A stretch of DNA of 64,000 bases from CAADGV01 sp040290295 (GTDB lineage: Bacteria; Bacteroidota; Ignavibacteria; UBA10030; UBA6906), in assembly GCA_040290295.1 (NCBI GenBank), contig PSMW01000004.1, forward strand, positions 114,511 to 178,510, read 5' to 3'. The position numbers and the translations under genes are program-made. The notes beneath the pieces were generated by a model. The model had not been told where the DNA came from, ran no database searches, and saw only the letters and a list, made by a program, of their open reading frames with translations. Of the stretch, positions 41,920 through 50,695 are shown piece after piece (position 1 is the stretch's first letter; the number at the start of each line of letters is the position of its first letter).

Positions 41920-44535
41920 CTATCGCAATGCAACAGTCGTACGAACCGGTTGACCTAGCGTCCAAAGGTAATCGCGTATCGCCATCATCTGCTTGTGTGC
42001 ATCACCGCCCAGGACATCAGGTAGAGGAGATTGACCGTCCGGGAAGAATGTCGGCATCCGAGTTCCTTCTTGTATCTTGCCCGGATCGGCAAGCCAAACC
42101 ACAATCCACTCCGGCTTCAGTCGTGTGCGCGCCAACCGCAGATTCGGTGCGAGATCAGAGGTCGAGACTTCACCGGCAGGCGGCGGGGCACTGCCCGCTG
42201 GATGACATTTTAAGCATTGGAAGTCTTCAAATATTTGTTTGCCTACAGGCAACAATGCAGGATCGGGTTGGAACGCGGCGTAATCCCTCAGTTCAAACTC
42301 TTGCCGGCTCAAGCCGAGAAAATACTTTTGTACTTTGTTGATCTCATCCTCTGTGAAATCAAATGTCGGCATGCGTATGGGCACCCATGGGCGAATGGAA
42401 TTCGGCTTGCCCACCGTTGTCGGTTGCTTCAAGAATTGATACAGCCACGGCTCTTGTACTTTTGCTCCTTCTCCGGTAATAATGGGAGGATGGAAGGCAG
42501 GCTCCTCGATGATGCTGGTAATGTACGCGCCCGCCTGCTCGAGCTGATGACATTGCTGGCAATTGTACATGATGGCAACACGCCTGCCGGTTTCGATGTT
42601 CTGCTGCATCTTATCGAACGCGCGCACATAGCGTTTGTCAGGTTCGTCCTTTGTTTGCGCGAGAAGGAACATCCGTAGAGACGTAATTTCGTCATCGGTG
42701 AAAGAGAAGACCGGCATTTTCTGTACGATGCGATCGGTCGCGAACACACGGGCGTTCTTCAACTTATTGAACACCCAATCGTGCCATGTATGGGCAACAT
42801 GCGTATCCCCGAAGTCCATCTCCTCCACTTTCTTCCTCCCAAAATTGGAGAGCGACACCGACACCCGACCTTCCTTCTCCATTCCCGGGATAAGATGACA
42901 ACCGTTGCAACCGTACTCGCGTATCACTTTCTCCCCACGCTTGATCATCTGCTCTGATGTCACGTCCAGTTCATGCACCGGCAGGTCACGTTCGTCTTTC
43001 ATCGTCATGAGAAACGCAACGATGTCCTTCGCCTCATTGTCCGTTAGGCGAAGGTTCGGCATCTTCGTGGTGGGATTGAAATGCCGCGGGTTGCGCACCC
43101 AATCGTAAAGCCAGTCGGGGTTGACCTTGCTGCCCACCCGCGTCAACTCAGGAGCAATATCGTAGCTCGTGCCGCGCGTCTCACGTACCTTCGTCATCGC
43201 TCCTGCAACGTGGCATGCTTGGCACCCGATTGTCTCGAAAAGTTCCTTGCCGCGTTGAGCGCTGCCGCCGGCATACGCACCCTGAGGAGCAGCGAAACGG
43301 AAATCACTGGTATTCGAAACGCTGAAGAGATATGCCGTCACCGCTTCGGCTTCCTCATCCGTGAGTTTGAAATTCGGCATACGCGTGTGGGGAGTGTATT
43401 CCTTCGGGTCCTTCACCCATCGATAGACCCACGTCGGTGTGGTCTTGAATGCGATCGAAATGAGTTGCGGTCCGATCTTCGGCAGGTCGGTGTAGCCCTT
43501 GATTTCGTGGCAGCCGTGGCAGCCCGATTCGATCATCAATCTCTTTGCTCGGGTGAATTCCGGTGCGCCAGCGAGCACGCTTTCGTTTTCATGACATTCG
43601 TTGCACGACGCCCACACATCTTTACCTCGCAGCAAGGGATTCTCCCAGTAGTGGTCCTCCTCACCATGAGCCATCCCCGGTGTCAGCGCGGGTCCCTGTC
43701 CACGATGACACGGCGTGCAGCCAAACTTCTCTGGATTGTGCGTTGCCAACAGTTCAGGACGAGGATGTTTCTTGAAGGGTTCGGGTGCGTCCTCCAATCC
43801 TTCTTCATTCCATCCGAGATGACACGTCTGGCAACGATCGATGCGCGCCTTCGGATCGTTGAACGGGTTGCGATCGTAGTCGAGCATCATCACTTGCTTG
43901 ATTTCGATAGGCGCCGCAGCGAGTCGTTCACGGCGGGTCTGCCACTTTTCGACTTTCTTGAGGATCTCACTGACCGCGTTGCGGGCTTTCTTTTCATTCA
44001 AGCGATATTCGGTCAGAATCGCGAGCAACGAATCCTTCTGCGCTTGGAGAACGTTCATCACGGCTTGATGCTGTGCCATCTGTGCTTCGTTCTCTTCCAG
44101 CTTTTTCTTCTGGCTGAGATCTTCTTTCCCTTCCCGCAACGATTTCTTGTAGAAATAGTATGCCTCGTCGCCGCGGCTCTTGGCAAATTGGTATTCGCGC
44201 GTCTCGTCGATCAGTTTTTCGGTGGTTCGCTCGTACTCCCGCAGGATGCCCCGATAGCGTTCCCCGTGGAGAGAATCCTGCGCCGCTTGGAGATATGCTT
44301 TGGCTTCCGCTAAGGCAAAGGAGTCGATTTCTGCCGCTGCCTGCTCGATGCGCTGCTGCAGAAGCGAGTCCGCCATGCGGTAGAACTCCTTCTGGTAGTG
44401 TTTCCACGGCCTGCGCGTCGCAATTTCATCCACCACCGCCCACATCGTTCCTAAGAACAACAGACCGGAGAGCACGACGTAGTAGGTCGAGTAATTGCGC
44501 TGCTCGATCGGAACTTGTGCACGCTGCTTGAACAA
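41920..44535 (-). CDS. Octahaem cytochrome c with membrane anchor and coiled-coil stalk
   Basis: 871 residues. I chose a TTG start at 44535 because AGGAG lies seven bases upstream; the longer frame runs into the cytochrome b gene. One membrane helix (YYVVLSGLLFLGTMWAVVDE, about 19-38), then about 180 residues of charged coiled coil, then eight CxxCH haem motifs: CQTCH (235), CTPCH, CNECH, CHGCH, CQACH, CNGCH, CQQCH and CLKCH. Several follow the single-domain cytochrome c layout (LTDEEAEAVTAYLFSVS; NLRLTDNEAKDIVAFLMT), so it looks like cytochrome c domains fused in a row. It immediately follows the split cytochrome b genes and should take electrons from the Rieske/b complex. Not a HAO-type enzyme, since no catalytic motif is visible. 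Confidence 0.9.
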   Translation of the reverse strand: MFKQRAQVPIEQRNYSTYYVVLSGLLFLGTMWAVVDEIATRRPWKHYQKEFYRMADSLLQQRIEQAAAEIDSFALAEAKAYLQAAQDSLHGERYRGILREYERTTEKLIDETREYQFAKSRGDEAYYFYKKSLREGKEDLSQKKKLEENEAQMAQHQAVMNVLQAQKDSLLAILTEYRLNEKKARNAVSEILKKVEKWQTRRERLAAAPIEIKQVMMLDYDRNPFNDPKARIDRCQTCHLGWNEEGLEDAPEPFKKHPRPELLATHNPEKFGCTPCHRGQGPALTPGMAHGEEDHYWENPLLRGKDVWASCNECHENESVLAGAPEFTRAKRLMIESGCHGCHEIKGYTDLPKIGPQLISIAFKTTPTWVYRWVKDPKEYTPHTRMPNFKLTDEEAEAVTAYLFSVSNTSDFRFAAPQGAYAGGSAQRGKELFETIGCQACHVAGAMTKVRETRGTSYDIAPELTRVGSKVNPDWLYDWVRNPRHFNPTTKMPNLRLTDNEAKDIVAFLMTMKDERDLPVHELDVTSEQMIKRGEKVIREYGCNGCHLIPGMEKEGRVSVSLSNFGRKKVEEMDFGDTHVAHTWHDWVFNKLKNARVFATDRIVQKMPVFSFTDDEITSLRMFLLAQTKDEPDKRYVRAFDKMQQNIETGRRVAIMYNCQQCHQLEQAGAYITSIIEEPAFHPPIITGEGAKVQEPWLYQFLKQPTTVGKPNSIRPWVPIRMPTFDFTEDEINKVQKYFLGLSRQEFELRDYAAFQPDPALLPVGKQIFEDFQCLKCHPAGSAPPPAGEVSTSDLAPNLRLARTRLKPEWIVVWLADPGKIQEGTRMPTFFPDGQSPLPDVLGGDAHKQMMAIRDYLWTLGQPVRTTVALR

Positions 44536-44558
44536 GAACAGGCTCCTTCCGAAAAACT

Positions 44559-45446
44559 TCAAATGTTGAAGAACGGAGTAACGACGATGTACTTGATGTT
44601 CATAGTCAGTCGTAAGATGATCTTCACCGGAACAGCCATCATCGTCATGAACAAGAACGCGGTGATGCCGTAACGCAGCGGTCCCATTTTCTTGATGAGA
44701 TCGGTGTTGCGTTTCCCAAAATAGTAAGCGACGGGAATGGCGTACCACAACAGAATGGCGGCACCGCCGATTGCCATCGCCAGCGGATTGAGTGAATCAT
44801 CGACACGCCGCGTGGGGACGCCGAAAAATTTTTCTGTGAAGTCAACGTTGGTCAATGCCACCACACGATGTGTGTCCCAATACTCCCAGGGCCAAAAAAG
44901 GTTCCATCCGGGACCTCGGAAGAATGTTCCCAGCACAATCAAGGCAACCCACATGAAGAGGAACCCGAAACAAAACGTCAGGACCGCGAACGGACGCTCC
45001 TTGAACGTGTAATACCCATTCCCTTTCGGATTGATGTCGATATAAGGGATGGCACACAATCCGAAGATAATCAGTCCCGGCAGAACAACGCCGGCAATCC
45101 ACGGATCGAAGTACACAAGAATTTCCTGTAAGCCCAAGAAGTACCAGGGGGCTTTGGAGGGGTTCGGCGTCAGCGCGGGGTTCGCGGGTTCTTCCAGAGG
45201 CGCATCGATGAGAAACGACCAGAAGGTGAGAATCACCATCACAACGAGAGCCCCGAGAAACTCCACCTTCACGAGAAAGGGCCACACCTGCACCTTGTCG
45301 GCTTGCTTTGCCTCTTCGGGAATCTCTTGGCGGTCGTTGCGCAGAGCCTTCCGCATCGCATACCAAGTGTAGAAGATCGTGAGCACCAACATCAACACGA
45401 TCGGGAGATTATCCGGTTTGGTGACGATTTTCCAAAGATGCTCCAT
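44559..45446 (-). CDS. Cytochrome b complex subunit IV-like (C-terminal half of cytochrome b)
   Basis: 295 residues with about six membrane helices. It corresponds to the C-terminal half of cytochrome b (subunit IV/PetD in b6f). The quinol-oxidation loop motif, normally PEWY, appears as APWY in NPSKAPWYFLGLQEIL. The following helix with DPWIAGVVLPGLIIFGLCAIPYI matches. A second group of helices (LTFCFGFLFMWVALIVLGTFF; YGITAFLFMTMMAVPVKIIL) is longer than plant subunit IV and resembles the extended forms of non-photosynthetic bacteria. 37 bp after the cytochrome b6-like gene. Confidence 0.92.
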   Translation of the reverse strand: MEHLWKIVTKPDNLPIVLMLVLTIFYTWYAMRKALRNDRQEIPEEAKQADKVQVWPFLVKVEFLGALVVMVILTFWSFLIDAPLEEPANPALTPNPSKAPWYFLGLQEILVYFDPWIAGVVLPGLIIFGLCAIPYIDINPKGNGYYTFKERPFAVLTFCFGFLFMWVALIVLGTFFRGPGWNLFWPWEYWDTHRVVALTNVDFTEKFFGVPTRRVDDSLNPLAMAIGGAAILLWYAIPVAYYFGKRNTDLIKKMGPLRYGITAFLFMTMMAVPVKIILRLTMNIKYIVVTPFFNI

Positions 45447-45483
45447 ACCTCAACACTCGAAGAATGGTTGATAAGTAGTTGCT

Positions 45484-46275
45484 TCAGAACTTTTTCGAAG
45501 TCATGTCCGGTCCCGAAATGCCGCCGTCTTTCCGAATCCTCCAGAAATGCACAATCATCAAGATCGAGGCAATGAGAGGAAGAAAGATGCAGTGGAGAAC
45601 ATAGAAGCGCAACAGCGTCGGCGGTCCAACTTGCGTCCCGCCCAGCAGCACGAAGCGCACGTCGTTGTCGATACGCATTCCTAATTCAGGCCCAAACGGT
45701 CCCTCATGTCCTAAGAGCGGAGTTGCACGGGCCATGTTCGTGCCGACAGTAACCGCCCAGATGGCAAGTTGATCCCACGGGAGAAGATAGCCGGTAAAAC
45801 TGAGAAAGAGCGTCAACGTCAGCAAGAACACACCGATAACCCAGTTGAACTGTCGTGGAGGCTTATAGCTTCCGGTGAGGAACACACGGAACATGTGGAG
45901 CATCACGGTGATGACCATGGCATGCGCAGCCCACCGATGCATGTTACGCATCAGAGGACCGAACGCAACATCGTTCATCAAGAACTTCATATCGTCGTAC
46001 GCGTATTCAGCCGCGGGTCTGTAATAGAACATCAAGATAACGCCCGTGATAGTCAGGACGATGAACAGGAGGAAGGTGATTCCTCCCATTCCCCACGTAA
46101 AGCCGATGTTCGTGGCGTGGCGCGTAATGCGAACAGGATGGAGATGAAGGAACACGTTATCGACAATCTGCAACGCTCGATTGCGCTGTGTGTCCTGATA
46201 GGTATGGCGGAAGATGCTTTTGTATACTTCCGTCCGTTCCCACTTTGCTTTGATCTGATCGAGTATGCCGAGCAT
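45484..46275 (-). CDS. Cytochrome b6-like subunit (N-terminal half of cytochrome b)
   Basis: 263 residues, four helices binding two b haems. Ligands are H113 and H127 (MHRWAAHAMVITVMLH) and H228 and H243 (VLHCIFLPLIASILMIVHFW). The second pair is 15 apart, as in cytochrome b6 and unlike bc1 cytochrome b (14). The Cys that holds the extra haem c(i) in b6f and Firmicutes complexes is not seen near the N-terminal helix (GFTWGMGGITFLLF). GGGAGAGG precedes the ATG. It accepts electrons from menaquinol at the Qo site together with the Rieske protein upstream. Confidence 0.94.
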   Translation of the reverse strand: MLGILDQIKAKWERTEVYKSIFRHTYQDTQRNRALQIVDNVFLHLHPVRITRHATNIGFTWGMGGITFLLFIVLTITGVILMFYYRPAAEYAYDDMKFLMNDVAFGPLMRNMHRWAAHAMVITVMLHMFRVFLTGSYKPPRQFNWVIGVFLLTLTLFLSFTGYLLPWDQLAIWAVTVGTNMARATPLLGHEGPFGPELGMRIDNDVRFVLLGGTQVGPPTLLRFYVLHCIFLPLIASILMIVHFWRIRKDGGISGPDMTSKKF

Positions 46276-46294
46276 AGGACCCTCTCCCAGTTGC

Positions 46295-47146
46295 TTAGCC
46301 GTATTTCAAAAACGCGTCGGGCTTGGACCACTCACCCTTTTCGTATAAAAACTTCACGTTGCGATCGACGAGAATCTGTCCGTCGTCGCCCAGTGTAATC
46401 TTCAATCGTTCCAGCGGTCGCGGCGTCGGACCTTCGAAGTTGATGCCGTCTTTGTGGTAGCCGCTACCGTGACACGGGCACTTGAATTTGTTCTCCGATG
46501 CCAGCCATCGTGGGGTGCAACCCAGATGCGTACAGATTGCCGACAGTGCGTAGAAGCCGTCCACGTCGCGCACAATCCACACGCGGTATTCATCTTTATA
46601 CTTCTCGTTCACCTCTCCAATGATGTAGTCTTCAGGATAGCCGGCTTTGAATGCGGAGGGCGGCTCGTAGAGGACGCGGGGTACCATCAATCGAAGGGCC
46701 CCGAGTGTTGCGGTCACCAGAAAACCGAAGAAGCCGAACCAACCTGCAACGTTCAAGAAGTTCTTGCGACTCATGCGCCAAATACCGGGATCGTCTTCGG
46801 GAGGTTTGTCCTGTTTGGGCTTTTTCACTTCGGCTGCCGGTCGTGTCGGTGAAGGCCGCGGCGCGCCCACAGGAGGTGCAGAGGGCTCTGAAGCCGCCGG
46901 CATTGCTGTTGCCGTCGGCACAGGCTTGGGGGCAGGACGTGGTGCCGCGACGAGTGCAGCGGGCTTTGCCGGTGCGGCAGTTGGAGGCTTCGGTGCTGCC
47001 CCACCTACCGGTCGTGACGAACTCAGCGGTGGCAATACTTTCACGCCGCCGACAGGCTTCGCGGACGTGATGGGCGGAAGAGTCTTCTTTGGCTCTTCAG
47101 CCAATTCCTCGCCGGTCGGTTTTGTCACATCATTGTCATCAGCCAT
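46295..47146 (-). CDS. Rieske iron-sulfur protein with long Pro/Ala-rich N-terminal extension
   Basis: 283 residues. The first ~115 residues are Pro/Ala-rich and low in hydrophobics (e.g. PPTAAPAKPAALVAAPRPAP), clearly disordered and cytoplasmic. Then MSRKNFLNVAGWFGFFGFLV is the membrane helix with a Tat-like S-R-K-x-F-L motif. The Rieske domain holds the [2Fe-2S] ligands C205/H207 (CTHLGC) and C223/H226 (CPCHGSGYH), with C210 and C225 for the disulfide. It is the first gene of the respiratory block and passes electrons from menaquinol to the cytochrome c or cupredoxin. Possible translocation by Tat fits the motif, though it has a single Arg. Confidence 0.93.
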   Translation of the reverse strand: MADDNDVTKPTGEELAEEPKKTLPPITSAKPVGGVKVLPPLSSSRPVGGAAPKPPTAAPAKPAALVAAPRPAPKPVPTATAMPAASEPSAPPVGAPRPSPTRPAAEVKKPKQDKPPEDDPGIWRMSRKNFLNVAGWFGFFGFLVTATLGALRLMVPRVLYEPPSAFKAGYPEDYIIGEVNEKYKDEYRVWIVRDVDGFYALSAICTHLGCTPRWLASENKFKCPCHGSGYHKDGINFEGPTPRPLERLKITLGDDGQILVDRNVKFLYEKGEWSKPDAFLKYG

Positions 47147-47506
47147 AGTTCTTCTCTCGCGAAGTACCCGTACGCATGCTTCGCTGGATTACGTGCTATC
47201 GTGGAGTTATGATGATGGAAGTTAAGCTCAGAGGATACGACGTGGAGTGCAGTGTGCATTACTGCAGAGACAAACGGAAGAACCAACACGCTCGACATGA
47301 AACGCAAAGATCAGTTATTCTTTCTGAAAGAAGAATCGCAAGGATGGCGGAGTCTGCAACACCGCGCTCAGAACACGGCTAAAATATACTCTTCCGTTGA
47401 TATAAAGTCAACATACCGTTATATTTCTTCCCGCGTGTGAACATGTATCCACAGTCCTGTCTGTACACCCGCATCGCGAACAGAACTCTTACAGACTATT
47501 CTCTTC
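47147..47506. promoter_or_regulatory. Divergent intergenic region between Rieske operon and bshC
   Basis: 360 bp without a credible gene between divergent transcription units, so it must hold promoters for both. The stretch 47381-47430 is AT-rich. An interrupted palindrome GTTGATATAAAGTCAAC (47396-47412) could be a regulator site. No riboswitch or terminator fold is obvious. Confidence 0.45.
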
Positions 47507-49162
47507 ATGGATTGCATCGACTATCGTCAGCTTCCCGCTTCCGCAGGGGGATTCTCTCAACTCTTTCTCGACTATGTGTACAACTTCGATGCAGTGCGGC
47601 AGTACTTTACGCACAATTTTCGCGGCAACGCACCGTACGAAGCGATGATCGCGACTGCTGCTGCTCGTCCACTCGATCGAGGTACGTTGACCCGCGTGCT
47701 GCGCGAACAGAACACCGTGTTCGGTGGGACCCAACCCACATTCGATAACATCGCACTGTTGCAGAAGCCTACAACGCTCGCAGTCGTGACCGGGCAGCAA
47801 GTGGGGCTGTTCGGTGGTCCGCTCTACACCATCTTCAAGACCGTCACAACGATCAAACTCGCCGAGCGCCTCAAAGCCAAATTCCCATCGTACGATGTCG
47901 TCCCACTCTTCTGGCTCGAAGGAGAGGACCACGATTTCTTGGAAATGAATAACATCGCACTGCTCGATCATGAAAACAAACCCGTGACAATCGAGTACCT
48001 TCATGGCGAGACCGCACCCGAACGAAATCTCGGACCGATCGGCGAGCTAACATTCAACGATGCGCTCACCAAAACGTTCGAGCGGCTCGATGCCGCTCTC
48101 CCGAAAACCGAGTTCACCCCTGAGATCATTTCCGCCTTGAAGTCGTGTTACACGGTGGGAACGACGTTCAATCGAGCATTCGCGAGATGGATGAATTTCC
48201 TTTTTGCCGATCACGGACTTGTGTTTCTTTCATCCAACCATCCCGACCTGAAGCGGCTTCTTTCGCCACTGTTCGTGAAGGAGATAGCGGAGTTTCCCAA
48301 AACATCTCAACTCGTCATCGCACAGAGCGCTGAATTGGAAGAGCGTTACCATGCTCAAGTAAAGCCGAAGTCGCTCAACCTGTTCATGTTCCACAAAGGT
48401 GGTCGCTATCTGATCCAGCCGCGCGAACGTGAAGAGGACTTCAGTTTGAAGGGGACGAGACATTTCATCCAGCGAGATGAACTGCTGCGCATCGCTCATG
48501 AAACGCCCGAGCTTCTCAGCCCGAACGTCATCCTGCGACCCATCGCCCAAGATATGCTGCTGCCGACCGTCGCGTACGTCGCAGGTCCAAGCGAAATTGC
48601 CTACCACGCTCAACTCAAACCTGTGTTCGAATTTTTTGGTGTTCCACACCCCATCATCTATCCACGCGCGAGCGCATCGTTCCTCGAAGAACGATTGCTG
48701 CATGCGATGGAGAAATATGGGTTGGATATTTTGCAAGTGATGGAGAACCCGGACACGGTAGCAACGCGAGTCTCAGAACATATTTCATCCATCAAGCTGG
48801 ACGACCTCTTCGCCAATGCCAATGGCACGATGCGAACGGCACTGAACGAGATGAAATATGCACTGAAGGAGATCGATCCGACACTCATCGGCGCACTCGA
48901 AAACGTTCTGGCGAAGCTCGATCAAAACATGAACGTCCTGAAGGAAAAATCCATCGCCGCACAAAAACGCAAGAACGAAACAGCCCTCCGGCAAATCGAG
49001 AAGGCGGCAAACGGACTGCTACCGAACGGCAATCTTCAAGAACGAGAAGTGAATGTGCTGCAGTACATCAACAAGCACAGCTTGGGATTGATGAGTCGAA
49101 TTATCGGGGAGCTGGACGTCGGCGCGTTCAAGCACCAATTGTTGGCGCTCTCCACACGCTGA
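47507..49162 (+). CDS. bshC: Bacillithiol biosynthesis cysteine-adding enzyme BshC
   Basis: 551 residues, usual length. It ligates cysteine to glucosaminyl-malate, the last step in bacillithiol synthesis. Diagnostic: VVTGQQVGLFGGPLYTIFK (nucleotide-binding Rossmann part), VPLFWLEGEDHDFLEMNNI, PNVILRPIAQDMLLPTVAYV and AGPSEIAYHAQLKPVFEFFG. A coiled-coil follows near the C-terminus (KLDQNMNVLKEKSIAAQKR). The start ATG at 47507 gives MDCIDYRQLP. bshA and bshB are not in the window. Bacillithiol occurs in Firmicutes and in many Bacteroidota/Chlorobiota-related bacteria, so this supports the phylogenetic placement. Confidence 0.95.
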   Translation: MDCIDYRQLPASAGGFSQLFLDYVYNFDAVRQYFTHNFRGNAPYEAMIATAAARPLDRGTLTRVLREQNTVFGGTQPTFDNIALLQKPTTLAVVTGQQVGLFGGPLYTIFKTVTTIKLAERLKAKFPSYDVVPLFWLEGEDHDFLEMNNIALLDHENKPVTIEYLHGETAPERNLGPIGELTFNDALTKTFERLDAALPKTEFTPEIISALKSCYTVGTTFNRAFARWMNFLFADHGLVFLSSNHPDLKRLLSPLFVKEIAEFPKTSQLVIAQSAELEERYHAQVKPKSLNLFMFHKGGRYLIQPREREEDFSLKGTRHFIQRDELLRIAHETPELLSPNVILRPIAQDMLLPTVAYVAGPSEIAYHAQLKPVFEFFGVPHPIIYPRASASFLEERLLHAMEKYGLDILQVMENPDTVATRVSEHISSIKLDDLFANANGTMRTALNEMKYALKEIDPTLIGALENVLAKLDQNMNVLKEKSIAAQKRKNETALRQIEKAANGLLPNGNLQEREVNVLQYINKHSLGLMSRIIGELDVGAFKHQLLALSTR

Positions 49163-49186
49163 CGTCCTTGAAGACGGCAGTTCACG

Positions 49187-50659
49187 CTACTTGATGCGGT
49201 ACAGCTCGATCCGGCGGTTCTTTGCCCGCTCTTCTTCCGTCGTGTTGGGAGCGATCGGGTTGTCCGGACCGAACCCCTTTGCCACCAGACGGGAACCATA
49301 GATCCCCCGAACCTCGAGCCACCGCTTGACCGCTTGAGCGCGTTCGCTAGAAATCTGCACGTTGCGCGTCCGAGGACCGGCGTTGTCGGTGTAGCCGCGG
49401 ATTTCCACCTCCACCTCCGGATAGAGCGTGAGCATCTCCAAGACTTTTTGCAGCACTTGTTCTGATTCGGGAGTGATCTCTGCGCTCCAGGGCTTGAACG
49501 TTACGCCCTGCAACACCATGCTCTTTCCCACCTCAAGCTCAGGACCACGTTTCGCAGGCATATCATCGTACGGTACCAACGGGTTGCCGCCTCGAGCAAT
49601 TTCGGTTCCATCATCAACGCCACCGCCATCCGAATCTTTGTTCAGAGGATCGGTCTTGTAGGTGAACACCTCGTCGGCATCACCGATCCCGTCGCCGTCG
49701 CTGTCGGGATTCAGGGGGTCGGTCTTGTACGTAAGAATCTCCTCGCCGTCGGTCAGCCCGTCTTTGTCGGTATCGGCTTTCAGTGGATCGGTGTTGTACT
49801 TGAAGATCTCATCGTAGTCGCTCAAGCCGTCGCCATCAGTGTCGGGTTTGAGTGGATCGGTTTGGAAGCGCCACACTTCGTCTCCATCTTTGATGCCGTC
49901 GCCATCTGTATCGGATTGAAGGGGATTGGTCTTGTAGATGTAAAGTTCTTCGCCGTCGGTCAATCCGTCACCGTCCGTATCGGGATTGGTTGGATCGAGT
50001 CCCATCATACGCTCGGTTCCGTTTTTGACACCGTCGGCATCGTCGTCATCTTCATCGTTTGAACCGAAATACATCGTGTAGCCGAACTTGGCAGTCGGAT
50101 ACGAGTCCGATTTGCCTGAAGCGAAGTTATCGGTGCGGCCATCGAGTAAGCGATAGCCGAAATCGAAAACCAGCGAGGCGTTCTTGCCGACGAAGGCTTC
50201 GAATCCTACGCCGAACGGAATGTACACGGTAATATCCGACGCACCCGGAGGATAGCCGAAACCTGCTCCATCCTTCCGCACATAGTGCATCGCGCCGCCA
50301 CCGAAGTACAAATAGGGGGAGAATTTGCTTGCGGGCGACAGATGTATCCACAAATCCACCGAGGCATGGAGCGATTTCGCGTGGATGTAGTCCACCGGTA
50401 TGTTTTGGGTGAGAGGAAATTGCCGCGCTTTGAGGGACTCGTAGCCGATGGCGCCGCCAAAGATCAGATTGCGTGCTACGCCGTATCGGACGATGCCTTC
50501 TACACCGATGCCGACCTTTCGGTCGTTCAGGTCGTTGATCCATAAGTTCGGACCGACGCGAACACCGAGGGAAAGCTTATCTTCAAGACTTTGAGCGGAG
50601 ACGCTCCCACGAAGGAGCGTGGCGATGCCCAGCAAGAGTACCCACGAATGATGCCTCAT
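49187..50659 (-). CDS. OmpA-family outer membrane protein with thrombospondin type 3 repeats
   Basis: 490 residues. A signal peptide (MRHHSWVLLLGIATLLRGSV, cut after SAQ) leads an N-terminal beta-barrel (residues ~25-200) ending in Tyr/Phe-rich strands. Then come seven Asp-rich calcium-binding TSP3-type repeats (202-365; pattern DTDGDGLTDGEELYIYKTNP). A C-terminal OmpA peptidoglycan-binding domain follows (VEIRGYTDNAGPRTRNVQIS and ERAKNRRIELYRIK). It ties the outer membrane to the wall. It starts 36 bp after pnp and may be read from the same transcript, or have its own promoter in the end of pnp. Confidence 0.93.
   Translation of the reverse strand: MRHHSWVLLLGIATLLRGSVSAQSLEDKLSLGVRVGPNLWINDLNDRKVGIGVEGIVRYGVARNLIFGGAIGYESLKARQFPLTQNIPVDYIHAKSLHASVDLWIHLSPASKFSPYLYFGGGAMHYVRKDGAGFGYPPGASDITVYIPFGVGFEAFVGKNASLVFDFGYRLLDGRTDNFASGKSDSYPTAKFGYTMYFGSNDEDDDDADGVKNGTERMMGLDPTNPDTDGDGLTDGEELYIYKTNPLQSDTDGDGIKDGDEVWRFQTDPLKPDTDGDGLSDYDEIFKYNTDPLKADTDKDGLTDGEEILTYKTDPLNPDSDGDGIGDADEVFTYKTDPLNKDSDGGGVDDGTEIARGGNPLVPYDDMPAKRGPELEVGKSMVLQGVTFKPWSAEITPESEQVLQKVLEMLTLYPEVEVEIRGYTDNAGPRTRNVQISSERAQAVKRWLEVRGIYGSRLVAKGFGPDNPIAPNTTEEERAKNRRIELYRIK
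49565..50056 (-). repeat. Tandem TSP3-type coding repeats
   Basis: Seven copies of a roughly 23-residue (69-nt) unit inside the OmpA-family gene, each with a DxDGDGxxDGxE core. At DNA level the copies share stretches such as gacggcgac and tcggttt. The repeats could expand or contract by slippage. Confidence 0.85.
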
Positions 50660-50695
50660 AACCCGAACCTACCGAGAGTGAGAAAAAGGAGTGCG

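Noticed and set aside
43081..44313. 410-residue open frame on the plus strand opposite the octahaem cytochrome gene
   Set aside because: No motif and typical antisense composition; the minus strand has eight CxxCH sites in one frame.
41920..44535. Octahaem protein as hydroxylamine oxidoreductase or nitrite reductase
   Set aside because: No catalytic haem motif (such as CxxCK) or HAO-like sequence; the haem domains resemble repeated electron-transfer cytochrome c units.
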